Shown here: positions 29,617-38,679 of the stretch, piece by piece
Layout of the letters: each line of letters begins with the position of its first letter
Position numbering within the stretch: the first letter of the stretch is position 1
Assembly (NCBI RefSeq): GCF_026898115.1
Contig: NZ_CP114036.1
Span: 1,984,001-2,048,000 of the forward strand
Reading direction: 5' to 3'
Origin: Streptomyces sp. S465
Lineage (GTDB): Bacteria; Actinomycetota; Actinomycetes; Streptomycetales; Streptomycetaceae
DNA length: 64,000 nt
Made by a program: the position numbers and the translations under genes
The notes under the pieces: generated by a model
The model's database searches: none
What the model was told of the DNA's origin: nothing
What the model saw: the letters and a program-made list of their open reading frames with translations, nothing else

Positions 29617-32600
29617 GTGGCGCGTATGAAGGACGACGGCAGCTTCGTCCTGGTCGGCGTCGGTGACTACCAGGACACGAGCTGGCCGCGACTGAGCCAT
29701 GTGCCAGCCAGCGTGGAACGGCTGTACCGGCTGTTCCGTTCCCTCGGGTACGAGCACGAGCTGCCGGACCTGGCCGCTGGCGGCGACTTCGCCACCATCA
29801 CCCAGCGGTTGCGGGCCTGGCACGGTGGCGGTTCGCGACTGGTCATGTACTGGACGGGGCACGGCTGTGCTGACTCGGGTGAGCACTTTCTGATCACCGC
29901 CGACTCCCCTGGTACCCGGCTGGACGAGCTCAGCGCGATCACCGGGAAGGCTCTGGCCCGGTTCCTGGCGCACCGGGAGTTCCACGAAGTCCTAATTCTC
30001 CTGGACTGCTGTGCCGGCGGGGTGGCTGCCTCCCGGGTCGCCGCCGAGATCTGTCAGGTGTTGGACCACACCAGTGCCGCCGGGCCCGAGCGGCGGTTCG
30101 CCGTGATCGCCTCGACCCGCGGCTACGACAGTGCCGAGGACGGGCTGTTCGCGGAAACACTGGAGCACGTCGTACTACACGGGCCCGAGGATCGGCGATG
30201 GACGGAACACGACGAGACCATCCGCTCCGACGAACTGGCCGACGCGATCACCCGGGTCGTGTCGAACCGCGACGCCGCGACAGCCTTCCGTGCGCAGGGC
30301 GCGCCCGTGCCGGCACTGCGCAACCCGCTGCATCCGTCGGCCAACGTCCCCGACGAGGATGTGGAGACCAAGCGACTGCGGCGGCTGCGGTCGGCGGATG
30401 TGGACCAGCACCTCGTGCTCTCGGCCCGGGGGATCGAGGTGGGCGAGACCGGCTGGTACTTCTGCGGCCGCGAGCGCTTGCTGCGACGCACCATCGACTG
30501 GCTGGAGCGCGCCGAGCGCGGGCTGTTCGCGGTCACCGGATCGCCCGGTACGGGTAAGTCTGCGCTGCTCGGCCGGATCGCCACCCTCTCGGTACCCGCG
30601 CTGCGTTCTGTCGCCGAAGGAGAGGGCGCGCTCAACGGCACACCCAACTCATTGCTGCCACCTCTGGGCTCGATCGATCTGGCGCTGTCCTGTAGGAACA
30701 AGACCCTGGACGACTGTCTGCGCGCCATCGCCGACGCCCTGGACCTGCCCAGGCGCGGCAACGGCTGGTTGCCAGCGGCGCAGGTGGTGCGACAGGTCAG
30801 CGAACTGGGCCGGCGGGTGACGGTCGTCCTCGACGGGCTGGACGAGGCAAAAGCGGCCGAGGCCGTGCCGATCGCCGCCGATCTTCTACGCCCGCTCGCC
30901 GATCTGCCCGGTGTACGGGTTCTGGTCGGCACGCGCCCGCACCGGGCCGGCGGCACGACGGTCACCACCAGCACCGGCCCTCTACTGCAGACGCTCGCTC
31001 CCGATGAGACGGCGGTGCTCGACGACGAGCCGGAAACTCGCGCCGACCTCATCGCGTACGCACAGCGGCGGCTGCTGGGCGCTGAGTACTCCCCGCTGCG
31101 CGGCCAGGAGGCACTCGCTCAGGGCTGGGCGCTGCGGATCGCCAACGCCAGCGGCGGGATCTTCCTGTACGCGCGGGTCGCCACCCGTGCCGTGCTGGGC
31201 GCGCTGGCGCGGTCCGGCGGCGCAGGTGACCGGCCCGACTTGGACCGGCTGGTGGCCGGCAACCTCACCGCCGTGCTCGATGAGGAGTTCGGGCGCTCCC
31301 CTGATCCCGAACGGCTGAGGGATCTGCTGCGCCCGTTGGCCTGGGCGGAGGGTGCCGGGTTGCCGCGCCGGGACCTGTGGCCGGCACTGGCCGAGGCGCT
31401 GTCCCGCCGCGGGGCCTGCTATGGGGACAAGGACATCGCCTGGGTGCTGGAGCACGCCGGGTTCCATGTGGTGGAGTCAGGTGAGTCGGGCCAGACCGTG
31501 TATCGCCTCTACCACCAGGCACTCATCGACCACTTCCGGAACACCTCGCCGTGGGATTCGCACACCCGGATCACCCGAGCACTGCTGGCGACGCTGCCCG
31601 GACGTGGACCCGCCGCCTGGCAGTCCGCCCACCCCTACCTACGTAGGCATCTCCCGGCGCACGCGCTCGTGGCGGGCCTACTGCCGGAGGTGATGCGTGA
31701 TGTCGGCTTCCTCGTCTGCGCCGACCCCACACGAACCGCTGCGGCCGTACGATCCCTGGCCGAGCGGTTCACACTGCCGGTGGCTCGCCTGTATCTGCGA
31801 GCCGCACATCGTTTGCCTTCCCTGTCACCGCAAGCGCGGCTGCGTACGCTGCTGATGACGGCGATGTTCGAGGAACCCGCTCTCATCGGCTGGTTCCGGG
31901 GCCACGCCACCGTGCAGGCAACGTTGGAGGCCTCCTCGACACCCCCGGACGACTTCAGCGTCGTTCTGCACGGGCATTCGGGTCCGGTGCTCGCCCTGCA
32001 GACCCTCGACGGGGGCGACGGGCGGGACGTTGTCGCTTCGGCGAGCGGGGACGGGACGGTACGGCTGTGGGAGCCAGACACCGGTGAGACACAGATGGTG
32101 CTAACGGGCCCGCAGACAACCGTGACGGCGCTGACCCGGCTCACCGACGCCGAGGGGCGTCGGCTGCTGGTCGCAGCGGCCGGACGCGACCTGCACGTGT
32201 GGGACCTGGACAACGGTGAGGGGGTCGCCGTCTTGCGCGGCCATTCGGACACGGTGCTGTGCCTCACCGCCTTCGACGGCGGCGACAATCCCCTGCTGGT
32301 CTCCGCAGGCGAGGACCGCTCCATACGTCTGTGGCGCACCGACGACTGGAGCGCGACCGTGCTGACAGGCCATGTTGGACGAGTGACCGCGGTGGTCCCA
32401 GCACCACTACCAGAAGGGCGCCGGTTTCTCCTGTCCACGGGCGCCGACTGCGCCGTACGCCGCTGGGACGTGGACGGTCCGGAGGCTGCCGGAGTGCTGC
32501 GGGGGCACACCGGCACGGTCTACGCACTCGCGTCCCTGGGCGCCTCGGACGAAGGGACCTTCGCGGTGTCCGGCGGGGACGACGGCACTCTGCGGGTGTG

Positions 32601-34011
32601 GGACGTGGAACGGCTCGTTCTGCAGCGGGTAGTCCCCGGGAGGGTGCGCGAGGTGCGGGCTCTATCACCGTTCACCGGGCGGGACGGCCGCACCCTGCTC
32701 GCGGTGGCGGGACGGGGATCGCGGATCACCGTCGTCGACCCGTACACCGGTTCCCTGCGGCGGGTACTGACAAACCGCATGACCGCCCTGCCTGAAGAGT
32801 TCGGCTCGCGAGCGGCCACGGGCACCCAGGTGGTCCCGGTGGACTGGGAGGGGCTGTCGCCGCGCCAGCAGGGACAATACCAGGGGCACTACATGGTCTC
32901 CGGTGGATCATACGCGCTCGCCCCACTGCGGACCGGTCGAGGCAAGGACCTCTTCGCCTCCGCCGGGTGGGACGGCGCGATACGTCTGTGGGCCTCCGAC
33001 AGCGGCGGCTCTTCCGAGCAGCCGAACTACGACAACCGCCGCGCACACCGGGTCGCGGCCTTCCCGCACCCCCTGGACGGCTTGCCTTGGGGTCTAGCCG
33101 TGGCGGGGGCCGGGGGCGGCGCATGGCTCACCGACGCGCGGGGACGGGAGCGGACCAGACTGTGGCCAGCCCACCGCCTGATCGACCACGTCACCCCACT
33201 GGTACTGCCGGATGGTCGGCCAGTCGTCGTCCTGGTGGAGCATGAGGGCCATCGGTTGCACCTCGTGGATGTCGAAACGCGCGAGGAGATCACGGCCGGT
33301 GAAACCGTGGCGGGGCTGCATCAGCTCAAGGGGCCGGTGGCCTCGCTACGGACCGCCGAGGCGCCCGGCTGGATGACAGCTCTGGTGGTGAACTACGACG
33401 ACGCCCCGCCTCAAGCCCTGCTGTGGCTGCCAGGTGACCGTACCCAGGTCCTCGACGGACTGAAGAAGGGGCCGGTCATGATGGCGGTGCCTTGCGTACG
33501 CTCTGGGACGAAAGCATTCCTGGCCGCGGTCACCAACGGCGGGGTGATTCTGCTGCACGGCACGTCTGCCCTCTGGGCGGAAGGAGTGGGCGAAACGACC
33601 TGTCCTCCCGTGCCCGGTCTATCTCCCGTGGCCGCGCGTACGCCGTCCGGGCACTGGCAACTCGCGGTGCCGGTGCAGGGCCCGGACGGCTTCCGGGCCG
33701 CACTGGAACTCTGGGACCTGCACAGCAGTGACGGTAAGGATCCCGACCGCCAACTTCGCCATGACGGAGCCCCCTTCACTCACCTGGCCCGGTTGGTCCG
33801 CTCTGATCAAGATCTCATCGTCGCCGCCTGCTCCGACCACACTCTGCGCGTCTGGAACCCGACTCATCCCCACCGGGAACCACTTACGATCCCACTGCCC
33901 GGCCCAGTTGGCGACCTGACCACCAGCACCCCCGACCGCGTATACGTCCTGATTGACGAGCACTGGTTCGCCTTGCGGCTGACGGGCTTGGGTGCCGTGC
34001 TGTCGGGGTGA
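29617..34011 (+). CDS. Caspase - STAND NTPase - WD40 protein (1,464 aa)
   Basis: This tripartite giant has an N-terminal caspase domain (about 1-240): SFVLVGVGDYQDTSWP, the His in YWTGHGCADSGE (about H82) and the Cys in LLDCCAGGVA (about C132). The central P-loop NTPase (about 275-640) has Walker A GSPGTGKSALLGRI near 308 and Walker B TVVLDGLDEAKA near 404. The C-terminal beta-propeller (about 780-1460) has many WD repeats, such as ASGDGTVRLWEP, AGEDRSIRLWRTD, SGGDDGTLRVWDVE and ACSDHTLRVWNP. The layout is that of a STAND sensor in which WD repeats detect a trigger, the NTPase oligomerises and the caspase is released. GTG 29617 has GGGGAG 12 bases upstream; ATG 29626 or GTG 29554 are alternatives. 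No terminator is clear. Confidence 0.85.
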   Translation: MARMKDDGSFVLVGVGDYQDTSWPRLSHVPASVERLYRLFRSLGYEHELPDLAAGGDFATITQRLRAWHGGGSRLVMYWTGHGCADSGEHFLITADSPGTRLDELSAITGKALARFLAHREFHEVLILLDCCAGGVAASRVAAEICQVLDHTSAAGPERRFAVIASTRGYDSAEDGLFAETLEHVVLHGPEDRRWTEHDETIRSDELADAITRVVSNRDAATAFRAQGAPVPALRNPLHPSANVPDEDVETKRLRRLRSADVDQHLVLSARGIEVGETGWYFCGRERLLRRTIDWLERAERGLFAVTGSPGTGKSALLGRIATLSVPALRSVAEGEGALNGTPNSLLPPLGSIDLALSCRNKTLDDCLRAIADALDLPRRGNGWLPAAQVVRQVSELGRRVTVVLDGLDEAKAAEAVPIAADLLRPLADLPGVRVLVGTRPHRAGGTTVTTSTGPLLQTLAPDETAVLDDEPETRADLIAYAQRRLLGAEYSPLRGQEALAQGWALRIANASGGIFLYARVATRAVLGALARSGGAGDRPDLDRLVAGNLTAVLDEEFGRSPDPERLRDLLRPLAWAEGAGLPRRDLWPALAEALSRRGACYGDKDIAWVLEHAGFHVVESGESGQTVYRLYHQALIDHFRNTSPWDSHTRITRALLATLPGRGPAAWQSAHPYLRRHLPAHALVAGLLPEVMRDVGFLVCADPTRTAAAVRSLAERFTLPVARLYLRAAHRLPSLSPQARLRTLLMTAMFEEPALIGWFRGHATVQATLEASSTPPDDFSVVLHGHSGPVLALQTLDGGDGRDVVASASGDGTVRLWEPDTGETQMVLTGPQTTVTALTRLTDAEGRRLLVAAAGRDLHVWDLDNGEGVAVLRGHSDTVLCLTAFDGGDNPLLVSAGEDRSIRLWRTDDWSATVLTGHVGRVTAVVPAPLPEGRRFLLSTGADCAVRRWDVDGPEAAGVLRGHTGTVYALASLGASDEGTFAVSGGDDGTLRVWDVERLVLQRVVPGRVREVRALSPFTGRDGRTLLAVAGRGSRITVVDPYTGSLRRVLTNRMTALPEEFGSRAATGTQVVPVDWEGLSPRQQGQYQGHYMVSGGSYALAPLRTGRGKDLFASAGWDGAIRLWASDSGGSSEQPNYDNRRAHRVAAFPHPLDGLPWGLAVAGAGGGAWLTDARGRERTRLWPAHRLIDHVTPLVLPDGRPVVVLVEHEGHRLHLVDVETREEITAGETVAGLHQLKGPVASLRTAEAPGWMTALVVNYDDAPPQALLWLPGDRTQVLDGLKKGPVMMAVPCVRSGTKAFLAAVTNGGVILLHGTSALWAEGVGETTCPPVPGLSPVAARTPSGHWQLAVPVQGPDGFRAALELWDLHSSDGKDPDRQLRHDGAPFTHLARLVRSDQDLIVAACSDHTLRVWNPTHPHREPLTIPLPGPVGDLTTSTPDRVYVLIDEHWFALRLTGLGAVLSG

Positions 34012-34113
34012 GAACACCGTCGTCACCCGCCCCACCCCCATAGCGCTCCAATGGCTTCACCAGGCCTGACCTGAGGCAAGACACCTGACCAACAGGTATC
34101 CGGCATGATCCAT

Positions 34114-34342
34114 CCTCCTGCTGGTCCGACTTGCCTACCTCATCGGCACGCGAATCTTCGCGTGGCTGTTCCTGATGTCTCGATCTTCTGCGGCCTTCGG
34201 CACGAGCTCGCGGTTCTGCGTCGACAGGTCACCGCGCCCAAGCCTGGCTGGCCGGACCACGCGCTGCTCGCCGTTCTGACCCGACTGATCCGCCAAGCCC
34301 TGCCCGAACGCCGGATCGTCTCCCCGCGCACCTCTGCTGGCC
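34114..34342 (+). pseudogene. rve-type transposase N-terminal fragment (third IS type)
   Basis: LLVRLAYLIGTRIFAWLFLM and, after a frameshift, LRHELAVLRRQVTAPKPGWP then ALPERRIVSPRT form the start of another one-ORF rve transposase. It is fused at about 34343 to the end of an IS-A copy. Confidence 0.6.
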
Positions 34343-34345
34343 TTA

Positions 34346-34621
34346 CCCTTGCCGCAAACCACATCCGTGTAGGTCATGCCCCATGTGGATATTCGTGGAG
34401 GATGCCGCCAAGGCGATCGTATCGGCGTATGTCGAGGCGGGCTAACGCGTCGGGATCGTCAATCGGCGGGGCAAGGGATGCAGCGGTCTGGGGCTCGCGA
34501 CGCCCTGGTGTGGTCGGTGTCCGTTGTAGAACTGCTCGAACTCGTGCAGGGCGTGGAGGAGGTGACGCTGGTACCAGATCAACATCCGGTCCAGGAGCTC
34601 GCGGTGACAGGTCTGTATCCA
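34346..34621 (-). mobile_element. IS-A fragment: terminal repeat and transposase C-terminus
   Basis: An end CCCTTGCCGCAAACCACATC (34346-34365) and minus-strand coding for the IS-A C-terminus (FEQFYNGHRPHQG-like region) match copy 1 up to 34621, where the match stops abruptly. About 970 bp of the element are missing. 34622-34744 has no gene. Confidence 0.7.
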
Positions 34622-34744
34622 GGGCTGAGTGGTTAGCAGTAAGTAGCAGCTCGGTGAACGAAACTAGGGGAGGAGCCCACGTCTCAGGGGAGGAGGCATG
34701 TGGCCCCCGAGGTCTGGGCTGACTGACTTCAGGGAAGGAAATAC

Positions 34745-35329
34745 GTGCGCAAGCACCGATTACGCAATAGAGTGACGCTCGCTGCTGGCACGGCTCTTCT
34801 GCTGCTCGCTTCAGCGAATGCCACCGCTGCATCGGCGGAGGAGGACAATCCCGATCCGCCCATCGAAAAGCTCACAGATACTGAACCGCCTGCACCGTCG
34901 GTAGAGGGCCCCGGTACACCGGTCGCGCCGGAAGGCGAGATGCCCCCCGAGGACCAAGCGTCCATCAAGGCCGGCCCCCACTACCACATGTACACCGATG
35001 ATTCCGACAACGGTGGCTGGGTGGAGTTTTTTACCGTCGGTGACGAGGTCCGGATGGGCGACCGGACGTCGGACGGCCGTGGCGTCGAGATCGACGTCTG
35101 GAACGAGTCCTCGGCCCCGGACAGCTACGAGTTCGGGTGGTACGAAGGCCGCGGCAAGGGAAAATGGCAGTACTCCAAGGCGAGCATGGGGCAGCCATGG
35201 AACATGGCTGAGGGCGACTGCTTCAAATTCCGTATTTCGACTGGTGGACAACGGCAACGTCGTCTCTGGTTCGACGGACTACGCACAATGGTGGAACAGA
35301 AACGGCGCCGGCCAGGGCGGGAACTGTGA
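34745..35329 (+). CDS. Secreted hypothetical protein, 3' end frameshifted
   Basis: GTG 34745 follows GAAGGAAA. The product begins with an n-region and hydrophobic core VTLAAGTALLLLASANATAA and a cleavage site near ASA/EE (about 31). A Pro-rich stretch (about 35-75) and a strand-rich domain follow (HYHMYTDDSDNGGWVEFFTV, GDRTSDGRGVEIDVWNESSA). Its last about 30 residues, RQRRLWFDGLRTMVEQKRRR, are Arg-rich and unlike the rest. The other frame from about 35240 reads LVDNGNVVSGSTDYAQWWN to a stop at 35342, which looks like the original end. A one-base insertion near 35240 is likely. Function unknown; exported. Confidence 0.6.
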   Translation: MRKHRLRNRVTLAAGTALLLLASANATAASAEEDNPDPPIEKLTDTEPPAPSVEGPGTPVAPEGEMPPEDQASIKAGPHYHMYTDDSDNGGWVEFFTVGDEVRMGDRTSDGRGVEIDVWNESSAPDSYEFGWYEGRGKGKWQYSKASMGQPWNMAEGDCFKFRISTGGQRQRRLWFDGLRTMVEQKRRRPGREL

Positions 35330-35415
35330 CAGCGTAGAGTAAGTCAACAGCACGTAGCGCGGCGGCGAGGATTCCAGATGTTCCTTGCCGCCGCACCTGC
35401 AGAGGACCCAGTCAA

Positions 35416-35787
35416 ATGACCACGTCAAGGCGCCGACGCCGGCGAACCCGTCCCGCACGAACCGTGCTGTTCCTTTTGTTCTCCGCGCTCGCCATCGTCG
35501 CTGTGCTCACCATGTACGCCCTGAAGAATAAGCCCACGTACGAGAACAAAGGCCTTGGGGCTGACGAAAAGGTCATGATGGACACGGTGTGGCTGATCGC
35601 TGATGACACTGGATATTTAGCCGATGCCAGCCGCAGCAGGATCAATACGCTCATCGACGGGTGGCGCGCCCAGTGCCGCCGTGGCGATGTTGAGAGAGTT
35701 AAGGCCATCGAGCGTACGCCCGGCGTTGGCCGGCTGACTGGTACTGAGCGTAGTAAGATTCTCAATTCTTACAAGGACCTGTGCTAA
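35416..35787 (+). CDS. Small single-pass membrane protein, hypothetical
   Basis: This 123-aa protein with ATG 35416 follows AGAGGAC. A very basic N-terminus (TTSRRRRRRTRPARTV) precedes one transmembrane helix (LFLLFSALAIVAVLTMYALK, about 18-37) and a soluble domain of about 85 residues with two Cys (CRRG and the final C). It lies 74 bp after the secreted protein, on the same strand, and may share its transcript. Family not recognised. Confidence 0.6.
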   Translation: MTTSRRRRRRTRPARTVLFLLFSALAIVAVLTMYALKNKPTYENKGLGADEKVMMDTVWLIADDTGYLADASRSRINTLIDGWRAQCRRGDVERVKAIERTPGVGRLTGTERSKILNSYKDLC

Positions 35788-35865
35788 AAAGCCGTATCTC
35801 AACCGATCTTGAAGCGTGTGGATCGAGCGGAGTTCCTGGTCGGGTGATCTTCCGGCGGTACGCGT

Positions 35866-36200
35866 ATGGTGCGCCGGGACGGGCGCGAGCCGATGGACCT
35901 GGGGGGCCGCAATCGGCGCGCTGGTCACTGAGCGGGCCTGGGAACTCCCGGCCGCCGGTGCCTTGCCGCAGGAGCAGTTGGCGGCCATCGGCCCGGAGCT
36001 GACCGGGCACGGCGCCGCGATCGGCTACGACGCCGACACCGGACGGCTCACCGTGTGCCCGGAGTCGTCGGCCTGGGCGGCGAAGGACCGGCTGGAGCAG
36101 GCTCGCGTCATTGCGGCCGCCAACGAGTCGGTCGGCCGCACGGTTCGTGCGCGCCCTGAAGATCCTCGCCCCCGGAGCGGTGCGGGTGCCCGTGCGGTCC
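35866..36200 (+). pseudogene. DciA-like (DUF721) fragment
   Basis: The first frame reads MVRRDGREPMDLG. The second, after an extra G near 35905, reads AAIGALVTERAWELPAAGAL, GYDADTGRLTVCPESSAWAA and KDRLEQARVIAAANESVGRT. The third, after about 36145, reads VRALKILAPGAVRVP. This is the DUF721 helicase-loader-like domain. In chromosomes this gene sits near dnaA-recF-gyrB, so a decayed copy here suggests a plasmid- or island-borne paralogue. Confidence 0.6.
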
Positions 36201-36872
36201 GAGCGCCGAGGAGGCCGACTGCGGGGATGAGGCCGGGGTCAGGCCGCCGGCAGCTGGGAGGACGCGGCCTGGTCGGTGGGATGGTCCAGCTGCTGCTGGC
36301 GGCGGCGCTGTTCGTTGCGGTGCCCTTCGACGCGCTGGGTGAACAGCTTCAGCGCCTCGTCCTCCGGCCGGGCCCGTCCTCGCTGTACGGCCCGATGCCG
36401 AGCCGGACGGCGTTCGTTTCCTCCCCCGAGGAGGGCGGACGAACGGCGGCACCAGCTGGCGAGGTGGACGCCTACGCCTTGATCACCGGGCCGTCGCTCC
36501 TGCATCCGTCTGGGGTACGCCGGAGCTGTTGCTGGTGGTGGTCAGCCGGGGCGGGGTGTCTGTCAGGATTGGTGGACACACCCGATCGTCACCTGACGGG
36601 CTCCTCTGTGGGCTCCGGCGTCGACAGCGGGTCGGAACCTTCGCAATGCGCCAACTCGTCTTCCAGGCCCCGGCCCGGTCATCGCGAAGGTGCTCGGCTA
36701 CTACGCCAAAGCCGCCACGGCTGGTCAGGGAAGCCTCCCGTGCCCTCCTTCTGTCTGGCGCCTTCGTCGTCCTGCTGGGCTCGGGCGGCGCCGGCGCACC
36801 GACGCCGTGCCGGGGAGTGCGAAAGGTGTGGTGCGGCACGTCCGGGATGACGCGTCACTGGCCAGCGGGCTG
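36201..36872. other. 672-bp remnant region
   Basis: Apart from the repeat at 36546-36695 it contains a recombinase-like scrap, GPGPVIAKVLGYYAKAAT, with RLVREAS in the next frame (about 36660-36745), resembling the end of streptomycete tyrosine recombinases. No intact gene. Confidence 0.4.
36546..36695. repeat. Repeat copy R1, lacking the coiled-coil gene
   Basis: This segment matches 38680-38705 followed directly by 38990-39105, with only a few base differences over the last 110 bp. The coiled-coil gene present in copy R2 is missing here. Confidence 0.7.
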
Positions 36873-37562
36873 TCAGAAGTCGTATGGCTTCCCGGTGTTC
36901 CAGTTCAGTACGTCGGCCTCGGTCCAGCTGAACTGCTGCTTCTCGCCCTTCATGACGACGGAGTAGTAAGGGTTCTCCTGGCCGTCCGCGCCGCGCAGTG
37001 CGATGGCGAGCGACCGGGCCGTCTGGTTCTCCGAGCCGTAGTCGAAGAGGTTCACCGCGCTGTATGCCGTGCCGCCGGGCTGGAGTGTGATGCGCTGGTC
37101 GCCGCCCGGGTTGTCCTTCTTCGAGTGCGGCAGTGCGGTGTCGTCGTCGCCGAGTTTCACGGCGGGGTAGGAGGTGACCCAGCATGGCGTGGTGCCCTCG
37201 TTGGACGCGGTGATCAGCAGGTGGTCGCCCTGCTGTCCGGCGAACCGGTGCACCGCGGTGACCAGCAGCTCATCGCCGCGGCACTGCTGGGCGGCGGCCG
37301 CTGTGTCCTTGCTCGCGACCTCCTCCGTCCCGCCTGAGGCGGTCGCCGAGCGCGTGTCCGCCTTGGTGTCACCGCCGCCGTTGGCCTGCTCCGCGCCCCC
37401 CTTGCCGTCCCCGTTGAACGCGGACTGGCTCTGCGCGGTACCGGCGGCGTTGTCGCCCGACGCCTTCGAGTCGCCGTCGGCGCCGCCGCAGGCGGTCAGG
37501 CCCAGCGCCAGCGCGGCGGTGACGGCGGCCAGGGCGGCGGTACGGATCCGGGACGTACGCAT
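36873..37562 (-). CDS. DUF4232-type lipoprotein
   Basis: This 229-aa protein starts with ATG 37562 preceded by GGGAGCCCGATC. A lipoprotein signal AALAAVTAALALGLTACGG (lipobox L-T-A-C, Cys about 25) is followed by a disordered Gly/Ala/Asp linker (about 27-90). The DUF4232 domain (about 95-229) has CRGDELLVTAVHRFAGQQG, TNEG-like ITASNEGTTPCWVTSYPAV and VLNWNTGKPYDF at the end. Streptomycetes encode many of these cell-surface lipoproteins and their function is unknown. The longer in-frame upstream extension has no protein character. Confidence 0.85.
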   Translation of the reverse strand: MRTSRIRTAALAAVTAALALGLTACGGADGDSKASGDNAAGTAQSQSAFNGDGKGGAEQANGGGDTKADTRSATASGGTEEVASKDTAAAAQQCRGDELLVTAVHRFAGQQGDHLLITASNEGTTPCWVTSYPAVKLGDDDTALPHSKKDNPGGDQRITLQPGGTAYSAVNLFDYGSENQTARSLAIALRGADGQENPYYSVVMKGEKQQFSWTEADVLNWNTGKPYDF

Positions 37563-37843
37563 GATCGGGCTCCCTTGGGTTTGGTGCGGGAGCTTCTTCG
37601 GCTGGTTCCCGCAGTGTGGACACCACTTTCCCCGGGCCCACTGACGTCTCGGAAACGTCTCACTCACGTCCGGCAAACGAACCGCGCGCGAACGGAAGAG
37701 ACTGAGCCGCGGGCGGATAGTCCGTCTCCGTCCGCGCTGTTCCACGGTGCCGTCCGTGTGGCTGGTGGACGCTATACTTGATCTTGACGAGGTCGCCCGA
37801 ACCCCGGGTAGCCGACCACGCGTTGGTGGTCCAAGGAAAGACG

Positions 37844-37928
37844 CCCCGCTTCCTGCGGGGAGATGCAGGTGCAAGGCCTGCCCGGCGCTCAACAAGACGG
37901 GCCCACCCTGCGTGCGGGGTGGGCCCGT
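37844..37928. other. Two hairpins, possibly an IS200/IS605-type right end
   Basis: CCCCGC-TTCCT-GCGGGG (37844-37860), preceded by GGTGGTCCAAGGAAAG and followed by GAGATGCAGGTGCAAGG, resembles the hairpin-bearing right end that follows tnpB genes in streptomycete IS605 elements. No tnpA or tnpB is present. A second strong stem follows, with arms ACGGGCCCACCC and GGGTGGGCCCGT (37897-37928), likely a terminator. The rest of 37563-38018 is empty. Confidence 0.35.
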
Positions 37929-38018
37929 GCACGATACGTCCTGAGGACCGCTCAGCCCACGGGCCAGGCGGCACGAGGCGATGACACAGGGCGGATGCCT
38001 CCGCTCAGGTGGTGAGCC

Positions 38019-38249
38019 TCATCGATCGACCGCACGCCGGGCGAGCTCCTTGAGCTCTATACGCGCGGCGGGTGTGCCCGACGGGCCGCACCAGTACGGG
38101 TGCCCGGCGATCTGTACCGACAGCTCCTGCAGGCGCCGACGGCTCCTCGCGGTGCTCGCCGTCGGACCGGATTCCGCGAGCTGCCAGTACGTGCGGTACC
38201 AGGCGGTCTGCGCCTCCACGAGGTCATGAGGGAAGTCGTGCTGGGTCAT
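38019..38249 (-). CDS. Small hypothetical protein (76 aa)
   Basis: It starts MTQHDFPHDLVEAQTAWYRT and continues with RRRLQELSVQIAGHPYW and a basic tail ELKELARRAVD. It is helical and soluble and resembles small conserved actinobacterial proteins of unknown function. ATG 38249 is chosen because sequence upstream in frame is not protein-like. No ribosome site is obvious, so it may be leaderless. Confidence 0.55.
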   Translation of the reverse strand: MTQHDFPHDLVEAQTAWYRTYWQLAESGPTASTARSRRRLQELSVQIAGHPYWCGPSGTPAARIELKELARRAVDR

Positions 38250-38418
38250 ACACCGCATTAGATCGCTTGTTCGAATATAGAGGCAAGCAGGCACCCGGTA
38301 CACGTGCAGCATGAGGCCGGCGGGAAGGCCTTCGGCGATATCCCCGCGGGCTTGAGGACAGCTGGAGCCCCGCTGTCGCGTATCCACTATGGGGTGACAG
38401 TCCCTGGGAAATGACCTT

Positions 38419-38574
38419 GTGTGCGCGGCGGCCGGCTGGAGAAGCGGCGGTCGCCCCGAACCATGGGCCTACCCCGCGAACTCCCTGATCGCCCCGCTCA
38501 TCACGGCAGCCATCATCCTCGCAGGCATTCTCGTTTGCCTCACACGACAGGACCCTTTGCGGTCCCCTCACTGA
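38419..38574 (+). CDS. Possible 51-aa single-pass membrane peptide
   Basis: The GTG-started frame has one clear transmembrane segment, SLIAPLITAAIILAGILVCL (about 26-45), and a short basic/polar tail. Codon use supports coding weakly. It precedes the coiled-coil protein by 136 bp. It is too short for firm assignment. Confidence 0.35.
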   Translation: MCAAAGWRSGGRPEPWAYPANSLIAPLITAAIILAGILVCLTRQDPLRSPH

Positions 38575-38679
38575 GGAAGAGCCATGAGCACAAAGCTGCA
38601 CCCGTACTTGCGAGCACTGGCGAGACATTCTCCCCAGCTTCGGTCACCGCGACGGCCTGGTCGAGGTGATGCAACTCAG

